Shown: piece by piece, positions 1 to 9,800 of the stretch | How positions within the stretch are numbered: the stretch's first letter is position 1 | Layout: every line of letters starts with the position of its first letter | Assembly: GCF_003144195.1 (NCBI RefSeq) | Contig: NW_020290071.1 | Location: forward strand, 1 to 64,000 | DNA from: Ceraceosorus guamensis | Taxonomy: Eukaryota; Basidiomycota; Exobasidiomycetes; Ceraceosorales; Ceraceosoraceae | Direction of reading: 5' to 3' | Length of the DNA stretch: 64,000 nt | Program-made: the position numbers and the translations under genes | The notes under the pieces: generated by a model | The model's database searches: none | Told to the model about the DNA's origin: nothing | What the model saw: only the letters and a program-made list of their open reading frames with translations

Positions 1-354
1 CAAGGTCAAGTACCATTACGTTCGTCAAGAAGTGGAAAACAAAGAGATCATAGTGGAATACGTACCGTCAGCAGACCAAAAGGCTGACGTCCTCACAAAG
101 TCGCTATCTGGAGTTAAGCACGGAGTAGCTATGAAGCAACTTGGGCTCATGTGAAATGTATGTCGATCTTCTTGTTGATTGACAACGGAACTGTTGAGAA
201 GGGGGAGTATTGAGTGCACGGTCCCCTTTCCTGCATGAGGCATCTGAACGGTCAGAATAGCGCACAGGCCTCCTCTCTATGCATGTATATAAGTCTCTTC
301 CAGTTCCTTCAGTCAAGCCCCCACTCGCTATGAATTCGATCTCTTCTCACAACA
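1..354 (+). mobile_element. 3' end of a Ty1/copia-type LTR retrotransposon
   Basis: The first 154 bases encode the C-terminal end of a copia-type RNase H domain; the short stretches EYVPSADQKADVLTKSL and a closing MKQLGLM are typical of that position in copia polyproteins. A purine-rich tract at about 195-209 is followed at 211 by TGAGTGCAC, the likely start of the 3' LTR, and a TATA-like box lies at 286-293. The LTR end is not certain; I place it near 354 by a CA-rich boundary. Most of the element lies outside the window, so whether it is whole cannot be judged. Confidence 0.75.
211..354 (+). repeat. Probable 3' LTR of the copia element
   Basis: The stretch begins with TG directly after a polypurine tract and carries TATATAAG at 286-293. 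The right border is a guess because the partner LTR is outside the window. Confidence 0.45.
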
Positions 355-419
355 AGCGCTGCAGTCTGCAAGGCGAAAGATGATATCCACTGTGGCTGAT
401 CAGAAGCGAGGCTCGGATT

Positions 420-873
420 GAAACAAGGACGCCTTGTCGGGTGTCTCTGCCCGAGCATTTACCGAGGCGCACAGCTGCCTTGCGCACAAAACCACTGAGT
501 GCCGATTGGAGCAGTGGACTCACGCTGGTCGAATCATTTGCCCCTCCGGGCTGCTCGTACGCTTGGGACTGCGCAGCTTGCTGTTGAATGGCAGCCGAAT
601 GCGGCAATCCTGCCGACTGGCTGATGAGCTGGCCCATACCTGCTGGCGAATTGGAGCTTGTACCGATGATATGCGGGCCAGGGAGGTACTGAAAACGAAG
701 ATTACGCTCTCTGGTGACAGCAGCACTCGGCAGTCAAGAAGGGCTAGAGCTTGGAAGTGGTGCTCGGAAGCGTTGAGAGTGCATACGTATGATCTGCGCT
801 TTTGGTCGGTGTGCGATGTGTTCAGACGGGAGCGCTCAACAGGTGTAGCAGCCAAGCGCCGTCGTGTGCTCAA
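420..873 (-). other. Possible remnant or exon of an unrecognised minus-strand gene
   Basis: Two minus-strand frames have gene-like composition: one starts with an ATG at 873 and reads to about 735, and another from about 710 to 420 is rich in Gln, Ala and Ser (for example AAIQQQAAQSQAYEQPGG). They could be two exons joined by a short intron. The copia LTR ends just beyond the 3' side, so this may be a gene whose 3' part was displaced by that insertion. No family is recognised. Chance open frames are a real alternative. Confidence 0.22.
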
Positions 874-1502
874 ACGAAGGTGAGTGCCGAGCTGGTCAGA
901 GGTCCACCAATCAGAATGCGACCGCTGGTCATAGCGAGGCGCGCACAGACGTCGGTTTCATTCAGGCATGCGCTGGTCGGAGCGCGATGGATCGCGGATC
1001 AAGAGTCACCAGTGCTGGACTCATGTGGGCACGCAATTGTGCATGGCTTGGATTAGAAGCGGGTACGAGCAGCGGCCGACCTGTGACTGACGTCCATACT
1101 GACCAGGTACTGAGCTTACGAAACATAGCCGGTGACTCTTGACTTGTATCTCTAGTCGTGATTATTCAGTCTTGAGTATTTATAATTGTGGATACGGCTC
1201 TTGTTATGTTCTTGGCTGTGAGAACCGACCTCTACACGGCGCATCCGCGTGGCCCAAGCTTGGAAGCGTTGTGCGTGGCATGCAGGCCGCATTCCTCATG
1301 TTTGCTCGGGATGCATGCTCCAGCGCGCACTTGCTGGCAACCTGACTTGACTTACATGACGAGGGTGCAGGCGCACGCGTCGCGCAACACTTCAGCGAGT
1401 GCTTTTGCCTCCGCACTTCTTTCTCCGTCCACCATCTTCTCCAAACGCTCTCTCTCTTTCTACCAACGAGAAACTGACCTCCCTTCATTTTCCACAGACA
1501 AG

Positions 1503-3715
1503 ATGCCGGTGAGTCGTCCACTCACTCGAGATTCTCAGTTTCAGTTCGCGTTGTTCCCTACGTGTCGTTGGAGAGTTCTGGCGCATTTCGCTTCGGCGAG
1601 GTCTTGCCGTACTCTTGGTAGCCAAAGCATCATGTTGATGAAGCTGGCAGAGCTTGCGCTGGCTACATGTGGTTTCAGTCCGCACATTGGCTAGGCCCGA
1701 ATCGAAGGACGCACGAAGACCTTGAGCTAAAGCGAAGGCCGTGACGGAGCTCGAACCTCGCTCCTATTCCGATGCCAGCCAGCCTTGATCTGTCCGCTCG
1801 TAACAAGCTTAGCAAGCACAAGACTTGTCTTGGTCGTTGGTTGCACGCGGTTTCAATCCGCACTCGAGCAGAACGAGCCGTACTTCGCACGAAGATCTCG
1901 AGCAAATTCGTGGCCGTGCACCGGAGTAGCGGTGTTCGCACTCTGACTCGATGTCAACCAGCCTTGCCGTATCTGCTCTCGTCGTGCTTGGCGAGTAGGG
2001 CATTGCCTTACTCTCCAGTTCTCGCGGCTTTTCGCCGGTCGCGCATCAAGTAGACCGAGACAGACATCACCCGAAGACCTTGGGCTAAAAGCAAAGGCCG
2101 GATAGATCTCTGTAGCTCGCACTCTACCTTGGTGATGAACACCGATCAACCCGATCGCTAGTACAACGCGTGATGCTTCGTCGCTTCCACCTGGCGTTCG
2201 CCCTAACATCCGGAGACAAAGTGCCCGGAGAGGTGTCGACCGCCATGCCAAGGCGCTTCCGACCGGAGGTTTGCTATGATAGTCATTGCCCTCGACTTTG
2301 GTCAGCCAAGTGCTGACCGTCTCCTGTTTCCCGGCTCCTTGTCCTCCCTCTCCTCTTGTGATCGTCTACAACCAGAAATCGGAGTCGGAGTCCATTCCGG
2401 CGGTAAGTGACGACTGCAAGAAGGATTCCGAAACGCCCTGGCCAGTCCGCTCATCATTGCACTCATATTTCATTCTACGCATGCTCTTCCCTCATTCTCG
2501 ACAACGACCCACGACATGATGACTGATTGCTCGTCGACATTGGTCATGCAACCTACCAACACGGCGATGCTGAACGACGTCACTCCTGCAACTCGTCGAA
2601 ATTACCATGCTCATGGACGACGTTCATGCGACCAACCGAATCAATGATGCTCATCGACGACGCTCATGCGACCAACCAAATCAACGACGCTCATCGAAGA
2701 CGCTCCTGCAGCCAAATGACCCAATGACCGCTTCCTCATTCCCACCGCCACCCATGTCCGACGCAAGTGTCTCGGTGCAGATCATACACGTATCTCTGGT
2801 AAGTATCTCAGAGAATGATACGCACTCGTGACTGTAGTGGAATAGCATTGACAAGAGTCCCATTTGCAGGAGGATGTCAAGCACGTTTGCGACACGCTAC
2901 TTCTCGTCAGAAACAGTCCGAACTTCAAGACGTCGATGCATAGCAAAGTACCAGTACGTCTCAACACACTATGAAGCGTCTCATACTCGACATGCTGACC
3001 CCGTCTCACCTCCGCACCGCAGAATCAGTCTTCTCCCTTCTGGGTTCTCTTTGGGGTACGTGTGATACGTACGAGTAGTCTCCGTCACTGCGCTAACCAT
3101 TGTCTTGACTACAATCGTGTCTAAATTGCATCCATCATCCAAACAGATGCCGTTGCCTCTTGCAGCCATCTCCGCTGATCGCATTTAGGATGTCCCACTC
3201 GGAACGGTTCGAGCTCCTCATCTGCAAAGCACAGCGCACAAAATGCAGAACGCAGACAAAGAATTCGCATCGATGTCGAGGATCCGCAAGGATTGTCATC
3301 TTGCCATCAACCGCTCTCATGCAGTAGCCGCCCGTGATGGCCTCGAAGCGATGATCGCTGCCTTCGACGCCTACGAGCAAGAGGCAACTGAGAATTTGAC
3401 TGGAGCCGCGGGCTACATGGCCGCAGCCATGGCGCACGAAGATGCGCTCGAGCAACTCGAAGCGATCGTCTCGGCGCAGGGGTCGCACAAGGAAGCCGGG
3501 CACGGGCGAAGCGTCCAGTACAAAGCCGCTCTGACTGCTTTGCACGGCTGCGGCAAGGCACTGCAGGCCTACAACATCGAGCCCACCGAAGAAGACGATC
3601 TTCCTGAGGTCATCTCCACACTGCGCGGGCGTATGCCCATCCAATCTGGCGTCCCTTCCAGCGCCTTCGAAGTTGGTCGTGGTGGTGGCAGCTCTTTCAC
3701 ATCGAGCAGCAGCAG

Positions 3716-3756
<41 letters not shown>

Positions 3757-4023
3757 CCATCACCACCACCAGCAGCAGCAGCAGCAGCAGCAGCACCAAC
3801 GGCAGCAATGGCAGCACTGGCAGCACCAGCAACACCAGCAACACCAGCAACACCAGCAGGAGCAACAAACGTGGACGTGAGTGCATCGCAAAGTTGTCAT
3901 GACTCGTGTCAGTGTCGAACGCTCGTCTAACATTGCCGCGCCCATCATCGCCCAGTCGAGGACGACGCTGAGGGGGCTCCAGTCAGAGTTTTTCGTTTTC
4001 GCGTCAAGGAAGAGGAGCCTTGA
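1503..4023 (+). CDS. Unrecognised seven-exon gene with micro-exons and a low-complexity tail
   Basis: My spliced model uses exons 1503-1508, 2376-2402, 2781-2798, 2870-2953, 3023-3055, 3189-3876 and 3956-4023, giving about 307 residues. Every junction has GT and AG ends (GTGAGT, GTAAGT, GTAAGT, GTACGT, GTACGT, GTGAGT donors) and the frame is kept throughout. The first exon is only ATG-CCG. The product starts MPKSESESIPA, has a helical, Ala/Glu-rich middle (about residues 80-200) and then a Ser/Asn/Thr run encoded by a CAG/CAA repeat. It ends with an acidic stretch and VFRFRVKEEEP. I do not recognise a domain. The last exon favours the Ser frame through the repeat; the Gln frame would stop seven codons into that exon. 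The micro-exons rest on splice signals alone, so a shorter model starting at 3243 is possible. Confidence 0.5.
1640..2160 (+). repeat. Three diverged tandem copies of a ~178-bp unit inside intron 1
   Basis: A block beginning CACGAAGACCTTGAGC recurs in diverged form at about 1712, 1888 and 2069, so the period is 176-181 bp. The accompanying block resembling GGTTTCAATCCGCAC is seen at about 1670 and 1848. Copies share order and spacing but differ at many positions, so the array is old. It lies wholly in the first intron of the 1503-4023 gene. Confidence 0.7.
2527..2720 (+). repeat. 40-bp minisatellite, about five copies, inside intron 2
   Basis: Units start at 2527, 2567, 2607, 2647 and 2687, exactly 40 bp apart, each built around ATGCTCATCGACGACGCTCA followed by an ACCAACC-type block. 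The third and fourth units are nearly identical while the outer ones are more diverged. The array is within the second intron of the 1503-4023 gene. Confidence 0.85.
3702..3862 (+). repeat. CAG/CAA/CAC trinucleotide tract in coding sequence
   Basis: About 160 bp of nearly pure CAG, CAA and CAC triplets. All three plus-strand frames stay open across it, giving Ser/Asn, Gln/His or Ala/Thr runs. Splicing into the next exon favours the Ser/Asn frame. Confidence 0.9.
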
Positions 4024-4971
4024 CTGCTCACAAACAGCGTGGAAAGGCACGCGTATGTTGGTTTTCCAGGAACAGCGTTTTCTCCGACCGCTCCTCGCCT
4101 CAACCTGTACTGTCAAGCAAGATGGCAACTCCTTGGATCCTAGAAGAACATGTATCATTAGTTATCCCCCTCTTCCACCCGCCTCAACCGATGGCGCAAG
4201 AACAAAAGACTGAGTCCGCCCCCTTCCTTCTCCCCGTCTCCACCATTCATCAATTGTCGCTCGAGATTGTAACTGCATGTTGAGCTCGTGACTCAGAGGA
4301 GCGCGTATATAATTTTAATCCATCCAGTGTCGCGGATGTCATGCAGAGGGATGATGTGGTTCATATTCAAGATGCGTGCGTGCATGTGATGAGTACATGA
4401 AGACGCATGAACGCGTGCGCGACACCAGTCAGATTCTGTGGGGCTGTGAGGCGCGAATGGAGCCGCCGCGGACGGTCAGCACATAGGGCGGTGAGGTAAC
4501 GCGCAGACTGCTTGCGCAAAGACATTCGCATTGGTCTCTTGATAGAAAATCCTGATCACTTCGAACTCGAGCTGGTCCAGAGCTTACTCGGTGAGCATGA
4601 CCTTTCAGATTGTATCATCACGTCTGGGCAAAGGCTCCACCAAATCTCAGTCAACAATCCATTCGCTCCGAGTCGCCACTTCCCAGCGCGCTTTCGAAAA
4701 GAATGTCGGAGCGTTCACTGACCTGCTCGCGGACGCGTAATGGGCTGCATGACTGCCACGAGACCTATTCCCACGTTCAGACCGGAGACTACAGACGTCG
4801 ACGGGCCATGAGCGACTGGGCGGCACGCTGCTTGCTGGGTCCACCATCTCTGCAGCATGTTGGAATTGTAGTAGTGAATCGCGGCCCAAGACGGCCGAAA
4901 GACGCAAGTCGAGGCGATTGAGCAAATTGCTGTGCTAGGACCGCATGACGAGCGAGTGAAATATAGCCGCC
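4024..4971. other. Spacer between the 1503-4023 gene and the Ty3 element
   Basis: The first part is presumably 3' untranslated sequence of the upstream gene. I see no convincing gene on the plus strand. On the minus strand, open frames between about 4647 and 4971 abut the element and may belong to an interrupted host gene (separate entry). Confidence 0.5.
4647..4971 (-). pseudogene. Left half of a host reading frame interrupted by the Ty3 element
   Basis: Minus-strand frames with gene-like composition (for example a piece reading LLQFQHAAEMVDPASSVPPS) run up to the insertion site. On the far side of the element, at 11292-11500, another minus-strand frame with good coding character ends at the same site. 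Allowing for the 4-bp target duplication, a minus-strand frame stays open across the empty site (stop at 4715-4717). The exon structure is not resolved and no family is recognised, so both halves are tentative. Confidence 0.33.
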
Positions 4972-5063
4972 TGCACGCACGTGACCCGCACAACGCGCGC
5001 GCCTATATGTACATATCGCAGACTAGATCCATAGAGATGAAATACATCGTTCTCACCACGACA
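4972..5063 (+). repeat. 5' LTR (92 bp) of the Ty3/gypsy element
   Basis: It is identical base for base to 11200-11291, with TG...CA ends. It contains a run of CG dinucleotides and the 12-bp palindrome ATATGTACATAT at 5005-5016. At 92 bp it is unusually short for this family. Confidence 0.93.
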
Positions 5064-5293
5064 TTTGGCGACGGCTGCAGGATCAACGCTGCCTGTCCCA
5101 GTGATTGTGTGAAGACAAATATCGAGACAAGATCCGGAAGCCCCCGTGAGTGGCCGCAACGCAACGCACCGCACCGCATTCGCAACCGCAGCCCCGGTGG
5201 CAAATTAGCATCCACCACAGCACACCGCATATACTTCCGTTTCGAAGCTCCCCAAGTCACTGACGCGCCGCCAGTTTGTCGCACTGTAGATTC

Positions 5294-6841
5294 ATGATAA
5301 CAAGGTCGCACGCAACTTGCGAGGGCATGGCGACGGAGTCTCTGAGTACGTCCAGGAACTTAGAAGACAGACTCGCATCAGCGCAAGGAACAGGCCTTCC
5401 CTCCCGCAACCCTTCCTCTGCAAGCTCGCAAGTGGGTTCAAGAGCAACGTCCAAGGCAGGCTCACAAGCAGGTTCACGGCCAGCATCCAAAGCGCCGTCA
5501 AGAGCGCCATCCAAACAGAACCTCAAAGCGGCAGCGCAGCCACCACCGATAGTCAGCATACACCCTACGCAGGCTGAAAAGGAATACCCATCCACGCGAG
5601 CAGCAAGCCAACGATCGTCCACGGGCCCGTCCGCAAGGCCCCCATCGCCGCCGGGTCGCGCAAAGGACACAAGCGCGCCATCCACGCAAGATACCTTGAA
5701 CCAGGTCAACAGCAAACTCACCATGAGTGTCATCGCTGCGCCAGAAGAGTTCGCTGGAGAGCCCGGTGCGTACGGGGCCGCATGGGTAAAGGGCTTCAAA
5801 AGGTGGGCCGCAGTGGCCGACCTCGAAGATAGCAAAGCCCTCCGACTGCTGCCCACGTTCCTAGACGGCCATGCCGAGACGTGGTGGGACGGTCTTCTCA
5901 TCAAGCCAACGACCATTGAGGGCGCATATATGGCCATCACCAAGCAATGGCCGTCTAAGCCCCCTCCGGTGGTGACAGCGCCAAGGCGTGATGGTTTCAA
6001 AGGCTTCAATGCGGCGCTAGCAAGGGTGCCTTCAATTGAAAAGCTGGCCGACCCCCCATTAGTCCACGCAGAAGGTACGGAGTCTAGGCTCCAAGAGTGG
6101 GCACTCGAAGTGTTCCAGTCGGGTGCCCTAGTGCCAGAGACCGAAGTAGCCAACAAGGTATTGGCATCCTTGCTCGCGGATGCAATGCCTTCAGGCGTTC
6201 GCGCCCTCACACCCGGCAACGCGCCAGACTCGCTCAAAGAAATGGTCGAGCGCATCCTGAACATTCACATTCAAGATGTGCGAGGAGTGGTCAAGACCGC
6301 AGAGACAGCCAGGGAGGTCAGAATGCTGGCTGAAAAGTTCAATAGCAGACTGAAGACATACGCCCCGCCAAGCCCAGCGACGCCCCCATCGTCGCCAGAT
6401 ATGTCCAAACCTCAAAGCAGTCAACCAATCCGCAGACCTCAGCCCCCCCCAGTAGCGAGAGGAAAGCATATGATGTTCCCAACGACGCCCCACGGTCAAG
6501 CAGCCTACCGCAAAGCAGTCAACGCATATGGAGAGGACGCACTGTATGCGCATGTACCCTACCCTCTACGACCCGGATCAGCGGAGCCTGACAACAACGT
6601 CTGCTACGCGTGCGGGCATGAAGGCCACATACGCCCCAACTGCAGAGAGCCCTCCAAGCTGCCAGAGCGCGAGCAAGAGTTCCGTCGCCTCTGGGGCAAC
6701 GCGTCTAGGGAGCGACGTCAACCGGCACGAGTGCCAATGGCTCTGTACGACCCCATGGAGGAGATCGAGGAGCATTGGTACACCGACGTCGGTCACGAAG
6801 AAGGCTTCCAGCGCGATCGTGACGGGATGGATTTTTACTAA
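5294..6841 (+). CDS. Gag-like protein of the Ty3/gypsy element
   Basis: The frame is about 515 codons from the ATG at 5294; a second possible start is at 5327. The N-terminal 130 residues are Ser/Ala/Pro-rich with repeated ASKAPSRAPSK-like pieces. The middle (about residues 140-350) resembles a retrotransposon gag capsid region. A CCHC zinc knuckle, CYACGHEGHIRPNC, lies near residues 436-449 and would bind element RNA. The pol frame begins right after its stop. Confidence 0.88.
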   Translation: MITRSHATCEGMATESLSTSRNLEDRLASAQGTGLPSRNPSSASSQVGSRATSKAGSQAGSRPASKAPSRAPSKQNLKAAAQPPPIVSIHPTQAEKEYPSTRAASQRSSTGPSARPPSPPGRAKDTSAPSTQDTLNQVNSKLTMSVIAAPEEFAGEPGAYGAAWVKGFKRWAAVADLEDSKALRLLPTFLDGHAETWWDGLLIKPTTIEGAYMAITKQWPSKPPPVVTAPRRDGFKGFNAALARVPSIEKLADPPLVHAEGTESRLQEWALEVFQSGALVPETEVANKVLASLLADAMPSGVRALTPGNAPDSLKEMVERILNIHIQDVRGVVKTAETAREVRMLAEKFNSRLKTYAPPSPATPPSSPDMSKPQSSQPIRRPQPPPVARGKHMMFPTTPHGQAAYRKAVNAYGEDALYAHVPYPLRPGSAEPDNNVCYACGHEGHIRPNCREPSKLPEREQEFRRLWGNASRERRQPARVPMALYDPMEEIEEHWYTDVGHEEGFQRDRDGMDFY

Positions 6842-6843
6842 AG

Positions 6844-9800
6844 GTGGCGGGCCCTCACCCCCCTGTCACCGCGATCCGCACCCGTTCAGGGAGGATCTCA
6901 AAACCATCCAAGAAAGTCCAAGAGTCACGACCAGCAGAGGAACGTAGCAGGGAGCAGGTACAGCAGCCAACTGCCCCAACAAGCCCGCCACCAAGTTCCC
7001 CGGAGGAGACGCCACCACCCAGCCAGGTACATCGAGACACCGTAGAACGCCCGCCAGCACCTCGTGTAGAACCGAAGTCAAAAGTAGGCCCTGCCCCGAC
7101 CCGCTTCTACACGATCAAAATCTCAGTGTCAATGAAGGACGGTTCGAAGGTACCAGTAGTGGCGCATATAGACGACGGTTGCCTAACGAATGTCATCAGC
7201 GAGGAGTGGTACAACAGGTGGCCCAACCTAGGAACCCTCAATCCATCGCACCGATCCGCGCGTCTGGCCGACGGCAAGTTCAAGAAGGTCTCTGGCTCCA
7301 TTGCAGCAACGGTCACCCTGCCCACCATTGCGGAGGATGTCGACGTCGACTGCCTGGTCATGCCGTCGCACGGCATGTACGACATCCTGCTTGGGAAGCC
7401 CTTCAAACACAGCATTGGATGTGTCCACGCGTATCAATACAATACGATGCTCGTGAGACGGGACGAAGAGTGGAAGCCTATTCCGGATGCAAGCGAGACC
7501 AGCACACGCATACCGCAAGACTTTCTCGATTCCCTGCACACCATGGCAAAGGTGCCCGGCCATGAGATCACCCTTCTAGAAGACGCGCTAAAGTCGGTTG
7601 AGGTGTTCGCCGTCGGCAGGGAGGAGCAGTGGGTCAAAGAGACCAAAGAGGCCATGGAAGCTCAAGAGTCAGAGGTGGCAGCGGAACGCCAAGCCAGAAG
7701 CAGGCGATTCAATGCCCGCCCAATTGTGCCGCATAGGACCTCTGACCCGGCAACACGCAAGGCGGAAGTCAGAAAGCGGCTGGCCAAGAACCTTGGTAGC
7801 GAAGAAGACCCAGTCTCGGCAGTCGAACGCGAGGTGATACTGGACATGTGCGCAAAGTACCACAACGCGTTCGCTCTGGACGCCGGCGATGTGCTGCAGA
7901 ATGACGTCATCAAATGTGTCGTCCGTGTCAAGCCAGGCACGCAGCCCATCAAGACGCTGCGCCCGCAATTGCTCACGGTGGAGCAAGTCAATTGGTTGCA
8001 CGACCACATCGGCAAGATGCTCAAGGCAGGCATCATCACAAAGGTTGACCCAACCGAAGTGACGTGGGTAAGCGCCATCAATATAGTCCCAAAGCCGTCG
8101 CACTCATCGACCACGGAGACGGATGCAACAAGGTTGGTGCGTTTGGCAAACCAAGCACTATACGAGGCGGGCCTGCCGTACGACGGCGATCTACCAACCG
8201 AGGAAGATCTCCGGACGGACGACGGCACGGCGAGCAGAGGATGGAGACTAACGCACGATTACATTCCGCTCAACGCAAACACCCTCGAGTGCCCGTACCC
8301 GACCAAAAGGCTGGACGTGATGCAGGCGTCGTTGGCCGGCAAGTACTTCTATGGGAAGGCAGATGGCCAGTCCGGCTACTACGCATGCCGGATGGACAAA
8401 GCCAGCGCGTTGACAACGACATTCAGGGTAGAAGGCCTTGGATACTTCTACTACAATGCGATGCCGTTTGGCTTGACCGGAGCAGCGCGAATGTATCAAG
8501 AGCTCATGCAAGAGGGTTTGGGAGACCTGATGGCGGAAGAACCTCCATGGTTAGCGACGTGGATGGACGACACGTTGATGGGCCATGGAACTGCCACCGA
8601 CAGAAACCAAGCATTTCGCCAACACCTGCTGGGGTGGCAGAGGGTTCTCCAGCGATGCAGCGACTGCGGCATCAGATTGGCCCTGGACAAGACCGAGATG
8701 TTCAAGCGCAGGCTGAGCTGGTGTGGCACGATTATCGATCAGCAAGGTCTACATGCGGACCCGGCAAAAGTGGAAGCGATACTACGATGGAAGCAACCGT
8801 CGAGCCCGCACGATGTGCTATCCTTCGTCAACACAGCAGGAGCCCATCGAGCGCGCGTGTCTAACTTTGCCAGAATAGCTGCACCTCTCAATAATCTGAC
8901 CAGGGGAATCGAGGTCAAGAGCAATCGCAAAGGGTCCTTGAAGCGAGCGCTGAAGAGGACTGATCTGCCTTCGTGGAGATGGGGACCCGAAGAAGAGCAG
9001 GCCTTTGCTAAGCTCAAGGCGGCTGTAGCGCAGTGCATAGTGTCGATGCAGCCACGATACGATGGAACACCGTTCGTGGTCGAGTCGGACGCATGCCAAA
9101 TAGGCTTCGGCGCGGCATGCTTCCAGAAAGAATTGGGAGGCCAAATCCGCACCATAGCCGTGGCATCGCGAAGGACGTCGCCAGCGGAAAGCAGGTACTC
9201 GCAACATCTCAGAGAGATGGTGGCCGCGCTGTGGGCTCTCTCGGTGTTCAAGAAGTACGTAGCAGGACAAAAGGTTGAGCTGGTCACAGACTGCAGCGCG
9301 CTGCGCGCGATCTTACAGCAGGAGAAGATGTCGTCAGTTCACGTCAGATGGAGGGAGCAGTTCTTGGAATACAACATCTGCGCCATCCATCACAGGCGAA
9401 GCTCTTCAATGATCACCGACGGCCTGTCGCGAAGTGCAACGCAGGGGGGCATAGAGGCGGCACCACCGCCAGAGCATCCTTCGCACCAGGTGCTGGACGT
9501 GCTGGCGGTCACGGTGGCGGTGGCGCCCTATCTGATTGCATCCGACAGAGTGGCGGCTCTCACAGAGAGGTTCAAAGAAGACGAAGCAAGTTTGGCCATC
9601 ATAAAGTGGCTGACACTGCGTGAAGACGACGTCAAAAGAAGTGCACGGCAACGATCAAAATTCTTCTTCATCAAAAATGCGGGAGACGGATCGTTGCAAC
9701 TCCACCGCGTCCTTGTCAAGAAAGGAGGTTGCGATGCGACGGTACTTCCAAGAGCGGAGGGCAAGCAATTGGCGATGCGAGAGCACCAGGAGCACGGGCA

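Noticed and set aside
434-883. Plus-strand frame of 149 codons near the copia LTR
   Set aside because: Composition is Arg/Cys-rich and chance-like; the minus strand there looks more like coding sequence.
3569-3886. Minus-strand frame encoding a poly-Leu/Val run
   Set aside because: It is the complement of the CAG/CAA repeat and has no other coding character.
5257-6264. Long minus-strand frame opposite gag
   Set aside because: It mirrors the plus-strand gag frame and shows no domain; GC-rich codons keep the opposite strand open.
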